Shown: positions 1 through 12,966 of the stretch, piece by piece | Layout of the letters: each line of letters opens with the position of its first letter | Position numbering within the stretch: the stretch's first letter is position 1 | DNA from: Polyodon spathula | Taxonomy: Eukaryota > Chordata > Actinopteri > Acipenseriformes > Polyodontidae | NCBI RefSeq assembly: GCF_017654505.1 | Contig: NC_054534.1 | Coordinates: 24,696,689-24,760,688, forward strand | Direction: 5' to 3' | Length of the DNA stretch: 64,000 nt | Made by a program: the position numbers and the translations under genes | Notes under the pieces: generated by a model | Told to the model about the DNA's origin: nothing | The model's database searches: none | Seen by the model: only the letters and a program-made list of their open reading frames with translations

Positions 1-330
1 CATTGTTTATATTATGACTCATGAATTACAGCAAAGAACATTATCACTGCAACTTAACCTTACAGAACTTTTGATATGACCGCTCTAACCACAAAAAATT
101 TACCCAGATAAAAAAAGACAGTATCATTTTATTTTACTGATTTAAAAACACTATGACCCTTTTAATTAAAAACACAAACAACTTCTACTGTACATGCATC
201 TCTTCTATCTAGTTATAAACAGTATATACAGTATTAGGGATGGCCACATTTTATTGATTAAATGGCAGCAGTAAATGCTACCCAAGAACAAAAAACTTCA
301 CTATTGTATAATAGTAAAAGAAAACTTTAC

Positions 331-373
331 CTTGCCAACCCAATACCGAATCCTGCAAATCTGTTTAACTGAT
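331..373 (-). CDS. SLC25A46: SLC25A46 exon 2
   Basis: Read on the minus strand, this 43-nt exon follows a pyrimidine-rich acceptor ending in CAG and is followed by a GTAAAG donor. With the G left over from exon 1 it reads DQLNRFAGFGIGLA and ends with two bases of the next codon. This matches the start of the first carrier repeat of SLC25A46, where the mammalian protein has EQLNRFAGFGIGLAS (recalled, not searched). The phase fits exon 1 exactly, 1 base plus 2 bases. Exon 3 must lie left of the window. Identity is firm because an independent exon with the right phase lies 3 kb upstream. Confidence 0.88.
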
Positions 374-819
374 CTGAAACAAAGAAAAACATTTTTTTAA
401 GTGCGCAGGACAGATTCCTTATTCTGTAAGCATAATCAGACAACATCCTCTTCTTTTCAGATACAGTAAATTGGGAAGTAGTGCCACTGGATCTTCAATG
501 TCTGAACTTTACACCATGACAGTTGTTTTCTGATCCTGAATATGTGCCTGTATGCCTGAAAGTCGTTTTTATTTTCGCACAATACAGTACATTTTACTTG
601 GCTGCTGTCTGATCCTGATTGATTATTTATTTTAAATTTTGTTCTAATCAAAGCTTAACCAGTAATTTATGTGAACAGATGGACTACCCCTTATTGCACA
701 GCGTGATTAATACCACAAACCTTCTGCAAAATGGCATAATTTGGTTTGGAGGGAACCAAAAAAAATGACAATGAATTGTGTGGGGGGTCCTACTTTTACA
801 GTGGCTCTCAAAAGTATTC

Positions 820-820
<1 letters not shown>

Positions 821-851
<31 letters not shown>
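821..851 (+). repeat. Poly-C run of 31 in the left Tc1 inverted repeat
   Basis: An uninterrupted run of 31 C lies inside the left terminal repeat; the right repeat has GGGGGG at the matching place. Slippage in this copy is the simplest explanation. Confidence 0.95.
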
Positions 852-1219
852 TTGGACTTTTCCACATTTTATTGTGTTACAACATGGAATCAAAATTGAT
901 TTAATTTGGAGTTTTTGCCACTGATCAACACAAAAAAGTAATATAAAAAATTTACAAAAATGTAAATAAAATCTACAAATTGTTCTAAATTAATTACAAA
1001 TATAAAACAGAAAATAATTGATTGCATAAGTATTCACCAGCTTTGCTACAACACACCTAAATAAGCTCTGGTGCAACCAACTGTCTTTAGAAGTTACATA
1101 ATTAGTTGAATGGAGTCCACCTGTGTCAATGAAGGTGTTTCACATGAATTCAGGTTAAATACACCTGTCTCTGGGCGATCCCACAGTTGGTTAGTACATT
1201 TCCTAACAAAAACTACATC

Positions 1220-2203
1220 ATGAAGATGAAGGAACATTCAAAGCAAATCCGGAATAAGGTTCTTCAAAAGCACTAATCAGGGGTAAGATATAAGAACATT
1301 TCCAAGGCATTGACTATTCCCCAGAGCACAGTAAAGTCCATTATTGAGAAATGGAGAGAATATGGCACAACTGTGAATCTGTCTAGAACAGGCCGTCCTC
1401 AAAAACTGAGTATCTGGGTGAGAAGGGCACTAGTCAGGGGGGCCACCAAGAGGCCTATGGCAACTCTAAAGGAGTTACAGTATTCCACGGCTGAACTGGG
1501 ACACTGCATACAGCAACAATAGCCCGGGTGCTTCACAAAACTGGCCATTGTTGAAAAAACTCACATCAAATCTCAGCTACAGTTTGCCAGAAGGCATGTG
1601 GAAGACTCGGAGACCAAGTGGAAGAAGATTGTACTGTCTGATGGGACCAAAATAGAGCTTTTTGGCCTCAACGCTAAGCACTGTGTTTAGTGCAAGAATA
1701 ACACCGCACATCATCCTGAGAACACCATCCCTAGCGTGAAGCATGGTGGTGGCAGCATCATGCTATGGGGATGCTTCTCTGCATCGGCCTGGAAAGCTTG
1801 TGAGATAAAGAAGGAAGATAAAATGGATGCAGCAAAGTACAGAGAAATCCCGGAGGAAAACCTGCTGAAGTCTGCAAGAGACCTGGGACTTGGGAGAAGA
1901 TTCATCTTCCAGGAGGACAATGACCCCAAACATACAGCCAAAGCCACACTGGAGTGTCTTGAAAACAAAAAAGGCAATGTCCTGGAGTGGCCCAGTCAAA
2001 GCTCGGACCTCAGTCCAATTGAGAATATGTGGAAAGAGATGAAAATTGCTGTTCACCAAAGGTCCCCATCCAACTTGACGGAGCTTGAGCAATTTTGCAA
2101 AGAAGAATGGGCAAAAACTGCAGTGTCCAGATGTGCAAAGCTGGTAGAGACTTATAGACTCATGGCTATAATTGCTGCCAAAGGTGCCTCTACCAAATAT
2201 TGA
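1220..2203 (+). pseudogene. Tc1-like transposase, broken
   Basis: Translation in shifting frames gives a Tc1 transposase: a paired-like helix-turn-helix near 1300-1420 (IPQSTVKSIIEKWREYGTT, then GRPQKLS) and a DDE catalytic part at 1600-2200, with [32 protein letters not shown] and SSDLSPIENMWKEMK. A TAA interrupts the first ORF near 1275, another stop lies near 1520, and frame changes separate the DNA-binding and catalytic parts. It cannot make an active enzyme. The C-terminal 155 codons (1736-2203) are still open. Confidence in family is high; exact ends follow the transposon. Confidence 0.88.
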
Positions 2204-3304
2204 CTCAAGGGGGTAAATACTTATGCAATCAATTATGTTCCGTTTTATATTTGTAATTAATTTAGAACAATTTGTAGATTTTATTGTTCACTTTGACATT
2301 GTGGACTTTTTTTGTGTTAATCACTGGCAAAAACTCCTAATTAAATCCATTTTGATTCCATGTTGTAACACAATAAAATGTGGAAAAGTCCAAGGGGGGC
2401 GAATACTTTTGAGAGCCACTATAACCCTTTAATGAACAGCAAAGGCTATCACTGACGTTGGTTGCACCTTGGGAGTTGTGTTTTAGTTTATTCAGCACTG
2501 TGTGATGAAAGAAGAGTTTGGCAAGAATATGTTCAGATCAACATTTTTCCACCTCTCTATCTGGTTGGTTTTCACCCTGCGCAGAAACTAGGAAAACATT
2601 GTTTTTTGAAGCAAACAGTTGTACAGTTAGTGGCCAGTGGTCTTGTCACAAGCAGTTGACATTCGGTGCACCTTGATTGATATTACTCAATGGGTTTAAA
2701 AAAATAATAATTAAAAATTGTCATGTCTACAGCACTGGTTTAACATCATTAGGGGATGTATGACTTTAGATTATAAAATATGTTGAACCATACACTAGGT
2801 TGGCTTTCACTGAACAGCATACCACTAAACTGAGCTAAACACAGTGGGCCGGGGTAAGGGTTATCAACTCTGCAAAATTATTCAAGATATAGTATGAAAC
2901 TAGTGCAAATTCGGCGCCATGCCAACACTGTAACATATCAGGTTCAATACAAATATTTCAGTATCCAGTTTGTTTTTTGATGCAAAAAGCCAGTCAGTGG
3001 CTCCGTAAATATTTTGGGTTTAAAATACAAATATATATTTGAAGTAAAGTGGGAATAATTACTCACCGAGAACCGCATTGACAACAATTTCTAGAACCGG
3101 TATGACACAGGCTATCCAGCTGTGCAGCTGACGCTTGGTTTGTGTAATATTATTTATTTATTTATTTTTTTTAATAAGTAAAACGTAGCATTGAGACTTT
3201 AAAATATTACTCATTGTGTATACATCGTTTTTTCATATACGTTCATATACTTTTGTTTTGAATGATTCACCAAACAGCTACACTTGACAGTACTGCTCGC
3301 TTAC

Positions 3305-3551
3305 CACCGGATGGTCCACCCTGTACCGAATCATCACTGGGCCACTGGGCAATAGGTGTAGCTGGGCCATACTGGGGGGTTCTTTCTCCCCAGTGGAGGT
3401 TCCTGCTCCCGGGGATGTCAGGAGGTGTTGACACCCAATGTGGAATATCCGTGCTGGATGAATTATTAAATGACCTTGCTGCGAATCCACTTCCATAGGG
3501 AGGATCCTCTCTGCCCCTATAAGTTAAACTCTCGGGTCGCTGAGAAATCAT
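3305..3551 (-). CDS. SLC25A46: SLC25A46 exon 1 (coding part)
   Basis: This is the N-terminal coding exon of SLC25A46, an SLC25 family relative of yeast Ugo1 in the mitochondrial outer membrane that acts in mitochondrial fission/fusion balance and lipid transfer. The chosen start is the ATG at 3551-3549 (MISQRPESLTYRGRED...), because its early residues align with the family N terminus; an upstream in-frame Met at 3587 would add an unconserved stretch. The diagnostic motif HWVSTPPDIPGSRNLHWGE is present. The exon has 82 codons plus one base and ends at a GTAAGC donor (3304-3303), in phase with exon 2 at 373. The N-terminal part is disordered and Ser/Pro/Gly rich, as in the family, and no break is seen. 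TMEM232 starts on the opposite strand about 1.5 kb away. The 5' UTR boundary is unknown. Confidence 0.9.
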
Positions 3552-3580
3552 AGAGTAGACAAGAGATGCACAAAATAACG

Positions 3581-3614
<34 letters not shown>

Positions 3615-5071
3615 CGTTACGATGAAATTTGTAACGTGTTCACTATATCAGAAATGGTTACAGTGTTGACAATAAAAACAACATCAGACCTCTTCCTGCA
3701 AAACAATGAAAGAGAACTGTCAACCTCGCACACTCTCTGTATAGACAGGAAACATATCTGCCCCATCCGCTTTGTGGATGAGAAGGATTATGGGAATAGT
3801 AGTTAATAATAATTAAAAAAAAACAAAAAAAACCCCAAAACAAACAAAAAAAAAAAAACAAAAAAAACAAAACAAAAAAAAAAACCCATTTAAATACAAA
3901 GGTAGAACAATTTCTAGATATAAGTTATTTTATCTTTTTCTCAGATACTCCTATATTTATAAAGTGAGTACAGTTGCCCCCAAACCCCGTGAAATTGAAT
4001 ATATTGTGATGATGTGATGACGTTAACAGTAAGAATTTTGACAAAGGCAGACTTTGTTGTTTTCTTAAAACAGTGCTGTAATAAGCATAACACTACTATA
4101 TAAATCTGTATACGTTTTACGTAAATATATAGTTAAAAATGGTTATGAGCTACACATAAATCTATTTTATGACAACAATCCTATAGTTTCTCGTCGCAGT
4201 ATATGTGTGTGTATATATATATCTATATCTATATATATATATATAATATCATTATATATCATTATAGACGATATTAGATATAAATAGATAATATATTTCT
4301 CTTTTATCTCTATTTTTTTCCAACCTAAGGGTTTAACCATGCTTGTGCAAAACGTACACTGCAAAGAACAGGCTATTTCTTACTTGGATTGTTATATCGC
4401 CCTTCACAGTTACTTCACAGTCTCTGTCGTTCACGTGCAGAGTGTAACTTAGTTTTTATCTTTTTAAAAATTGGATTTTTAAAAAGGCTCAAGAAATGGA
4501 AGGTCAACAAAGAAAATTATGCCGTGCATAGGTATAAAGTGTTTATAACTACTTTCTGCATAAACAACTTATGTATTCGTAGCATCACCTGTGTGACTTT
4601 AAATGGCTCTTTACGTAAGGAATATCCTACTTGCTTCTAGTCCTTTTAAAATACTACAGAACTACCATTAACAGTTACCTAAAAAGATAGAGGGTTTGGT
4701 CATCAAAGCAGCCATTTTATGGTGCCAGTGATAGCGCTCCAGAGGTTAAAAACATTACTCCATTAAAGTGTCATTAATAACATCACTGTCCGATAGGGTT
4801 ACCTTCTGTTCTGGTTTTTGAGGTTGATTGCCTGGGACTAAAATATCTTGGGTTTTGTGCATAACCTAATAATAAATTCACAGTGCTCTTTGGTTAGAAA
4901 GAAAATGCAAGGCTAACCCTATATATCTGGAACACACCATTTTCTATATGATAAAAGATTTCCATTCCTAGAACATGCCTCGAACAAAGCAACTGCCTTA
5001 ATGACAAGTGTTTTTTTTTTTTTTTTTTAATTTTTTTAATTTTTTAAGTTAAGATATTTCTTCTCATTTAG
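3552..5071. promoter_or_regulatory. Shared upstream region between SLC25A46 and TMEM232
   Basis: About 1.5 kb separates the SLC25A46 start codon from the first recognised TMEM232 exon, transcribed the other way. A shared promoter is inferred from the arrangement; no TATA box or CpG island was identified. The stretch also holds an A run (about 3584-3614), an A-rich tract (3818-3886) and a TA-rich microsatellite (about 4206-4260). The 5' exon(s) and start codon of TMEM232 probably lie here but I could not identify them. Confidence 0.35.
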
Positions 5072-5183
5072 AAACCCGTTTGAAATTACTGAAGAGTTTA
5101 TCGTGTGTTTTAACAATGCACCTGAGCCTGCTGAGCAGGGATGCTTTCTGGACCTGACCAGAAAAATACTCAACCGCACCAAG
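5072..5183 (+). CDS. TMEM232: TMEM232 exon (N-terminal region)
   Basis: The acceptor is a long T-rich tract ending in CATTTAG (5065-5071) and the donor is GTAACT at 5184. After one carried-over base it encodes 37 residues beginning NPFEITEEFIVCFNNA and ending ILNRTK, with no stop in this frame. The end is phase 0, matching the next exon. The NPF-I-EF-FN pattern fits the family N-terminal region. Confidence 0.68.
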
Positions 5184-8100
5184 GTAACTATGTGGCAATA
5201 AGAGACACACTATGTACTTGTAATAATAAGTGTGATGTACAGACAGATGTCTCCATTTATCTTCAGGTACACTACCATATTCAGAACTAACACTTGTGTT
5301 AGTGATTACTTAAAGTGGTTAAAGCTAACAAAATCATGCCAGGAATTTTCCAGGCAATCCATGCCATTCACTTTATAAGTCATAAATGTGCAGGTTGGAA
5401 GAAATGGTGTTTTATCAAATAGGAATTTTAATTTTAAAACATGATGCTGTGTCTGGTACTACACTAAGGTAAATATCTTGCTTTTAGATTGTTAATTTCA
5501 TGGCCATTTCATGTAATATTGTCCGGACCCCTTCAGCCCCTTCTTTCCTGTCAGTAACCAACAAGCTGCTTTTCTAATGTCTGACATTTGCAGCCCGTAA
5601 CATGCTTGACCCCGAAAACAAATTGCTGAGGTGAAATGACTTGCGGAAGTGCAAGTGTAACAAATTTCCTGGCAGGCAAGGCAAGCAAACTGATATTTTG
5701 CTTTTCACAGTACAGTAGTACCAGATGTCATTTTTTAAAATGAAAATACATGTTTGTGATATCGTATGTTTCCTTTGAGCGCTGGCTCTGAATATACCTT
5801 ATAAAAGTTTACCATAATAAAAGGGTAGTAAAGCATGCTGAAAGCACAGTAAAGCACAGATGAGCGCGGTGAAGACTAGAGCAGTATGGTAAAGCATATT
5901 TAAAACATAGCAAATCCTGATTAATACATAGTGTAGCCTTGGGAAAAGCAAAGGAAAACTGCAAAATTACTGTGCACATTTTTATAAGGGATGACCATTA
6001 TGCTGTCAATAAATTGTGGTAAAGAATGTCTGAACCAAGTTTTATCACAACTGTAAAGGGTTTTTTTCAAGCTATATTAAAAATGTAGATGTAAAATGTA
6101 AAACACAGATGCATGACCAACAGTATTATACATGCCATCATTAGCTGTTTGTAATTATTTTAATATTGCTTAAAATTGTACCTCTTTTTTATATTATTTT
6201 GTCCACTTTGATAAATGAAACACTACAGTACATTCATGCTTTTTTAAATGCTCTTTTATAACTTAGAGCTAGGTTGAGTTCACTCGATTCAGGAAATCAT
6301 GTTGACCTACCGCTAGCCTGGTCAGAGCTATTGTTACTGGCACTATGCAGAGGTAAAATACAAGAAGGTATGTATTTACTCTTCCAGGTACTCACTTTAC
6401 CTTTGGATCAGATTTGCCATTGAAAATTTGAGCTGTGAAGGGGAATAGTTTTACTTTATGTATTACATTTCAAATCAATTATCAGAACTTTCTTAAAGAC
6501 AAATTTACCAGTTTTAAAAATCTAGTTAAACAAGTGATCTTAAATGGAATTATATAATCTGAATTGTCCTAATATTTAATTTCTTATCTGTTTAATATCC
6601 TATTAGTGTTTTTAATCCATTTCTATTGTTGCTTCTGCTTCTAATGCTTTTTTGCCATGCATATTAATTATTCCAGCAAGCATTGCTCCTGAAAAAACTC
6701 CCCAAAGCTGATTGTGGGGAAGCATTTGAATGTTGCACAGTGCACTATGCAGCAGTTAGAAAATACTGTAAGTATTAGAAAAAAAATAGTGTATGATATA
6801 AAGTGTTCCTTAAACAAGAACATATCATTTTTTAGATTCAATAGGCAGGTATTATTAATATAAGCAGTGATTGCTAACTCCAGCATGCTAACACAAGTTG
6901 GAACTTTAAATACAATTCAAATACTGTAAAACTAGCAATTGTGTCATGAAAATCATTACAATTGTTGTTTTACAAATACTTGTTAATGGTTTGTTGTTTG
7001 TTTCTGTTTAAGAATCATTAGATATTCTTCTAGTTTCTGTGGACCATGCTCCATTTGACCCAGAGCAACTGCCAGTCCTTTTCTACATTGCAGAGTCCAT
7101 TTTTTACTGGGTATGCAATGATACCATGCACAAACCCTATCTGTACACCTGTGAAGTCAAGATGCTAAAGGTAATTCAGAGTTACATTTTGGTGTTGAAT
7201 ATTGGCAGGTCACCAAATCAAAAATGATGTAAAGCCTATAAAAAAGTTATTTTTTTTGTTTGTTTTTTTTCAAGACATAAGGCTACATATTTTTTGTGCC
7301 CACTAGATGTCATTGTTATGTTATATAGACAAAGGAGATCAGATGTATGGTTTCTACTTGTTACAGACTTACTTCTTGCTACAAACTGATTTGTTGTATT
7401 GTTTATTTGATCTAATGAAAATGTATGTGTGTGTGTGTATGTTTTCTAAATAATGTATTTGAACTGGCAGAATTATGTGTATACATCTTTTTAACTATTT
7501 TAAAAAAAATGTACAGTAGGTACAATAATAATGTTTTATTAGATTGTTTTATTAAGCATGTATTTCAAACCATTTAAGCTGACAACGTCAGATTTTCAGT
7601 GTTATGGAAACTCTGCAGACAAAATGTAACAGCACCTTTCACTTTGACCTGTGACCTAATGTGATGGCCATAGTGTGTGTTTCCCTAGGTTACATTCGAT
7701 CATGGGTGTCGTACATGAAAAAATTAATCCTTTCCTGACAGATTTCTGTTCACAAACTATTTTTTTAATGATTACAGGTACATTTCGGAATTTGTTACTG
7801 TAGTTTTTGCATCGCTGTATTATTTAATCAATAATTTCCCAATTTTTCAACAGTTTGGATTTCTTGTCTTTTTGAGACTTTTTGTATTTCATCTCTCTGG
7901 GCACCTGGAAAAATATAAGAAGAATAAATCAAGCATTAAAACATACTTGCAAGATATGATAATGACATGTTTGTACATGCAGTACGCTGTTCCTACAAGT
8001 TCTACAGCTATCACCATGTATTTCATTATGATAATGTGCATAGTCTAGTTTGGACTAGTTTGGGAAAAAAGCAGGGTTACCATACAATGTTTTATCAACT

Positions 8101-11100
8101 TGCTAGATCCTTACAAACCTTCAAAAATGTAATCTCTTCTACATTTTCCCAAAAATGTTTTCCATCCATGTAAACTGAATATAACCCTCTAGAAAATAAA
8201 GGCATACCCTAGTTTAACTTTAGGCAGACTCTTCTGCTGATCTGAGTATTTGCTGATATTAACCCATTAATCCTGGAGGAGAAAAGAGACAAAAATGAAA
8301 TTAAGTATATTTCTACTACTGTATTAAGAATGGTATGTCATCCTTACATGATTCTGGTGGTTTCAGGCTTTACTCTGCCATTGTTTTAGCAACAAAAACA
8401 AAGGCTTATTGACAGGGTGTTACATGATAATATGTCACAATACAGCTCAAACTGTACAAATGGTGTCTCTTAGAATAAGATACACCCAAGTTATTGGTTG
8501 ATTTTTCAGCTGTGATTGATAAGCGCATACGTGTTGTGTGTCTTTAATTATATTCGAGATGTTGTGCAAAGCGAAGTAGTTCTGGCTGCTCAAACTGTAA
8601 AATGGTGTCTTATGTAATTAGAGATACCCTGCACACAATGACTTATTTTAAAACACAAAAAAAGATTGTACTCTACAGCATTAAACTTTAACGTGTTTCA
8701 ACTTGAATTGTGCCTTGTGTTCTGTGGCACATTTGTTAATGACTGGGGCACTTCATTACCGGTAGGCAGTCTGTTGTGTTCCTTTTGATTGTTACTAAAT
8801 GCTCACTAAATTAGATGCTTAAAGAAGATGTCCTCTTACAAAGTGCTGCTTTTTGACAAGTTATTAGTTTTTAACGTATGTGTCAGGTAAAGAATGCAGT
8901 CCAATTAACTGAATAACATTTTATCTTACCAAAAAAGGCATTCATTAAATGTTACGTCACAGTACATGTAGACTATTCAAACTCTATTCAGACTTTAATT
9001 ACAAGAAAGTAATTTGGTCTCACGAATAATTGCTTTTCCATGTCATTAAAAAATAATGCTGTTTTTTTGCACTTACAATAGGACCATTTACAGAATATAC
9101 TGTAGGTGCAAATGACCTTATCAATCGAATAGACTGTTGTCACGTCCACAGAAGAATAATATGAATGGCCAGTAAACTACACACAGCGATCAAGGAGAAA
9201 TTAAAATTAACCACATACAAGACTGTTTCATTTGGTGGTAGATCTGACCTGTGCAGACCATTTGTAATGACTATACTTAATGGATTTTTTTAATCGGGTT
9301 AGAAAGTGTCCAACATTTCACTTAATCCCTAAACTTTTAAAAAATCTTCTACACAAGAGAAATACTTAATGGGGAATACTTAATGATCTCTGAGTTTTGT
9401 ATTATAATGGGCTGCTAGGGGTGAGAATCTGAGAGCTTCTTGTTTCATATCTCATATCATCCCATTGTTCTCTCTGGTCTACTGCATACCTAAAAAAAGG
9501 GGCCATACATGATTTGCAAAATGTCTTTGTGTGATGTTTTACAGACATATTAATGGACTTTTTTTTTTTTATTATTTTTAATGAGACCTTCAAATGAATC
9601 TGCTTGTATGCTAGATTGATTTATCATTAACCCATTCAGTACCAAATTAATTTTTCTTTGAAAAAAATCAAAACACATGTTATTTATGTAATTTGATACA
9701 TTACATTTAAACTTAACTTTTGTGGTTAAGAATATTGGAGTAAGTTATCATAACAATATAGTTAAAGAGAGCATTTAAGTAACAGGTAAATGTCAGTTAA
9801 AAATGCTCCAAAAATGACGAAGTAGCCTGTCCTCAAATGAGCACAATGGTTCTCAATGGGTTAAATCTACAATAATAGAATGAACATACAAATATGAACA
9901 TTATTCTTAAAAAAGGTCACCCTTAAATAAATAATTGATACTGTATTTTGTAAAATGAGAGGGTATAAATCCTTTAAAGACCAAATCCATCTTTGGTATG
10001 ACTGCTGGACATTTTTTTTGAAGGTTGAACCTACTGTATCTATCTCAAAGCAGCTAGCACTGGACACAACAAGGGTAATATTGAGCCAATTAAAACTGTG
10101 ATGTGATGTAACAGAGCTAAACCCGAGTAACGTGTCTATTGAAATGTGGAGCTCCATTTTAGTCCTCTACAGGTTCACACCCCTCAGACACCGATGAATC
10201 TGGCCACTGTATTAATCAAATGCTTTGGCATTGTCTTCTCACTTGGTACTGTGTGCAAAACAACTTTCACCAGCTTAACTAATTTCTACAGCATCTACTG
10301 CACCTTCGAGAGGAGCTTTGACAGAAAAACTGGTATGTAACGGCTGGTTCTTCCTACTGCAAAGTCCTTTTTAATGTTAATCACTTTTAGGCAGGCTACT
10401 GCAGTCAAACAGAAAGCTAAGTTATGGGTTTCTTGCCAACAAGCAAAAGCTCATTTATCTCACAGTAACTCCACACAGTACATTTTATCTGATATAAATA
10501 AAACACTTAAGTTGGTCAATATCCATTTTATAATATACTATTTACTATTTCTGCCTACTATCCACTGTGTATCTTAGCATGCAGCATAATGGCATTAAGA
10601 AGGTAAAATGCAGGTGTTCTCAGAATATCATTACGTTATATATTGCTGTATTAAGTATTTACAGTGCTTGCTAGGGTCGTTGGGGTTGCTGGTGTTGGAG
10701 GAAGCTGCCAAATCGAACATTCAGTGCCTTCATGCCTTATTGGACCTTTCCTTGGAACTTGTAGCACAGAGACCAGACTGTCTTCAAAAACAGGTACTAG
10801 TGGTTGGCACCACAGCTGATGCTTTCATTCTAATCTCGTCCAACGAGAGTTGGGTTATAAAGTCACTCCGCCACTTTGCACTGCTGCCCTAAATAAAACA
10901 TCCTGAATTCTGCTAATCTTTAATGTTCTCAATGATGTGATCCCTCTTCCAGATGATTAAGCATTTGGTGCAATTACACTAAGGCCAAGTTCTATTGCTT
11001 TGAGTTTTTTTCACTGATCAATTGCTAAATTACTGCGCCCCGTTAAAATGATACACCTCCTATATGTTCTGAATATTTAAATGCTTACCTCTTAAATATC

Positions 11101-12926
11101 CAATTATACCATTCTGTTGCTTCTGATAGATCATTACGCACTTCCAAGCTAATGACATTTTTCCACCATGGGTCTGCTCCTCAAAAGGTTATTAAGAGCT
11201 GAATTTCTCAAGTTAGTCACAGCTGCTTTCTCTTTGGCAACTGTGAGTTAATAATTGGAAAACTTCAGAAATTACTGCGGCACAACCCTCGTTTTCAAAC
11301 CACCTCTCTCCAGACGCTCTAGTCCAGTATAAAAGTGTTTGCAATAGAAAATCCTTGAAAAAATCACTGTTTCAGGGAGAAGAAATTACTGGTGGAAACT
11401 CCAAGTGAACCCTAGCGGTCATTTCTATATGGCCTCATTACAGATCCGGAAGCCACCCTCAGTGCCAGACCACTGGCTGACTTCATTTGTGTGACAGCCT
11501 ACCAGGGGTTTCTAGCATTTACCATCCAATAATTGTCCAATAATTCCATCATTGTCCTAGAATTTGAAAGCTGCAGCAATGCATACACACTCCAAATTCA
11601 GGACTTACAGCGTACAGACAACTGCCTAATGTTTCTGTACGCAGATGCTTTGTTTTGTAATTTCAGGAAAAGGTATCGTAAGTGGTTTTATCTTCCTGTC
11701 CCTGTCAGTTGGCTCACATCTATTCCATTGTATTAGCAGACATCTATCCACATGGTTCGTCTCTAGAAGACTTTATGTTTTTGACTCTTTCTGGTTTTTC
11801 CAAAACAATTTTCAGGACAAAACAGTTGAATTGTTTTTGATTACTATTAATTCCAAAGACAGGAATCCTTAGTCGCAAGTATAAAAAAAAAAAAAAAAAA
11901 AAAAAACGGATTGTTTACTTTTATTGATTAATATGGTTATATTGTTGAACCTTAAAAAAAAAAAAAAAAAAAGGTACAGCTATAAAGTATTCAGTGTTTC
12001 TACGTGCTAGAACTGCTTGGGCATTTGTAAGACTCATTTTTTTCTGATAATTTATGAGCTTTGGTGTCTGTGTTAAACAGTATTAATTTAATCATACATT
12101 ATCAGACAATTTAATCATAAATGCTCAGATGACCTATGCATAATGTTTAAACCACTGTTCTAGTGTGTGTAAAAAATCATTTTAAGAAAAAACTGGGATT
12201 AATGGTGTTCCATTATCAAATCAAAAGTAAACAATAGCAATAACAATGGTATTTCCATATCTGTAAAGTATACTTTTTGCTTTTCTCTTCATGCTGTGGC
12301 AATACAGAAAGCTAATTAAAGGGAATTGAAGTTGATCTTCTCTTAAAGTAGTTCTAACCAAGCTTTAACCCCTAGCAACAATATTAGCAATACGTTGTTT
12401 TTTTCAAATACAACAGTGAAACTGAGTTACACAAGTGTACATCAAGCTTTGAAAAACTGCACCTGCACAGGCAAGGAATCATGTCGGGATACAGAATTTT
12501 ATGTGGTAGAGAAACCTGAACTGTTCTGGGGCCCCCTTTTGAGTTTGCGCCCTGGGCACATGCCTAGTTTGCCTATGCATTAAAGTACTGGGATGAGATG
12601 TGAAAACCTTGGTTAGCATTTCTTTAAGGGCTTATAAACTGCAGTCATCATCCATAACATATCAGGAACAATGGTTTCAAATAAAGCAGTTCAGGGCTTT
12701 AGAGCATAACAAATTTAAAAGAAATGTGTTTTTTTTAAAGGGGTGTTTTTGTTTATCTGTAGCTGAAGAGAAAGCCTGGTCCACGCTGTGGTGAAGATTT
12801 GCCATCACTTGCATGGAGACACGGGCCGAGAGTGTCTCAGGAATGCAGCGTGGAAGGCCCTTCAGAAACAACAGAATGACGAGAAGGATGGCCGAGCTGT
12901 AGATGCTGTCAGAGTCGCAGAGGTAC

Positions 12927-12966
<40 letters not shown>

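Larger units (their letters stand above)
799..2421 (+). mobile_element. Tc1/mariner transposon, both ends present
   Basis: The ends are inverted copies of CAGTGGCTCTCAAAAGTATTC, flanked by TA at 797-798 and 2422-2423, the Tc1/mariner target duplication. The inner terminal sequence, cttggacttttccacatttt and beyond, is mirrored near 2350-2395. Length is about 1.62 kb, usual for a full-length fish Tc1. The left inverted repeat carries a run of 31 C (821-851), whereas the right has six G at the same place. It lies in SLC25A46 intron 1, opposite to the gene. Confidence 0.9.
374..3304 (-). other. SLC25A46: SLC25A46 intron 1
   Basis: The intron is bounded by a GT donor at 3304-3303 and an AG acceptor at 375-374 on the minus strand. 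It contains a complete Tc1-type transposon (799-2421). The rest (374-796 and 2424-3300) shows no convincing coding or repeat signal apart from short A/T runs. Confidence 0.75.

Noticed and set aside
4389..4640. Possible 5' exon of TMEM232 (KRLKKWKVNKENYAVHR then a GT)
   Set aside because: Basic helical text would suit the N terminus, but no acceptor, start codon or family match supports it.
10146..10340. Fully open frame through the TMEM232 exon at 10173-10332
   Set aside because: Although it has no stops, it does not resemble TMEM232; the frame with two stops does, so the open frame is taken as a chance reading.
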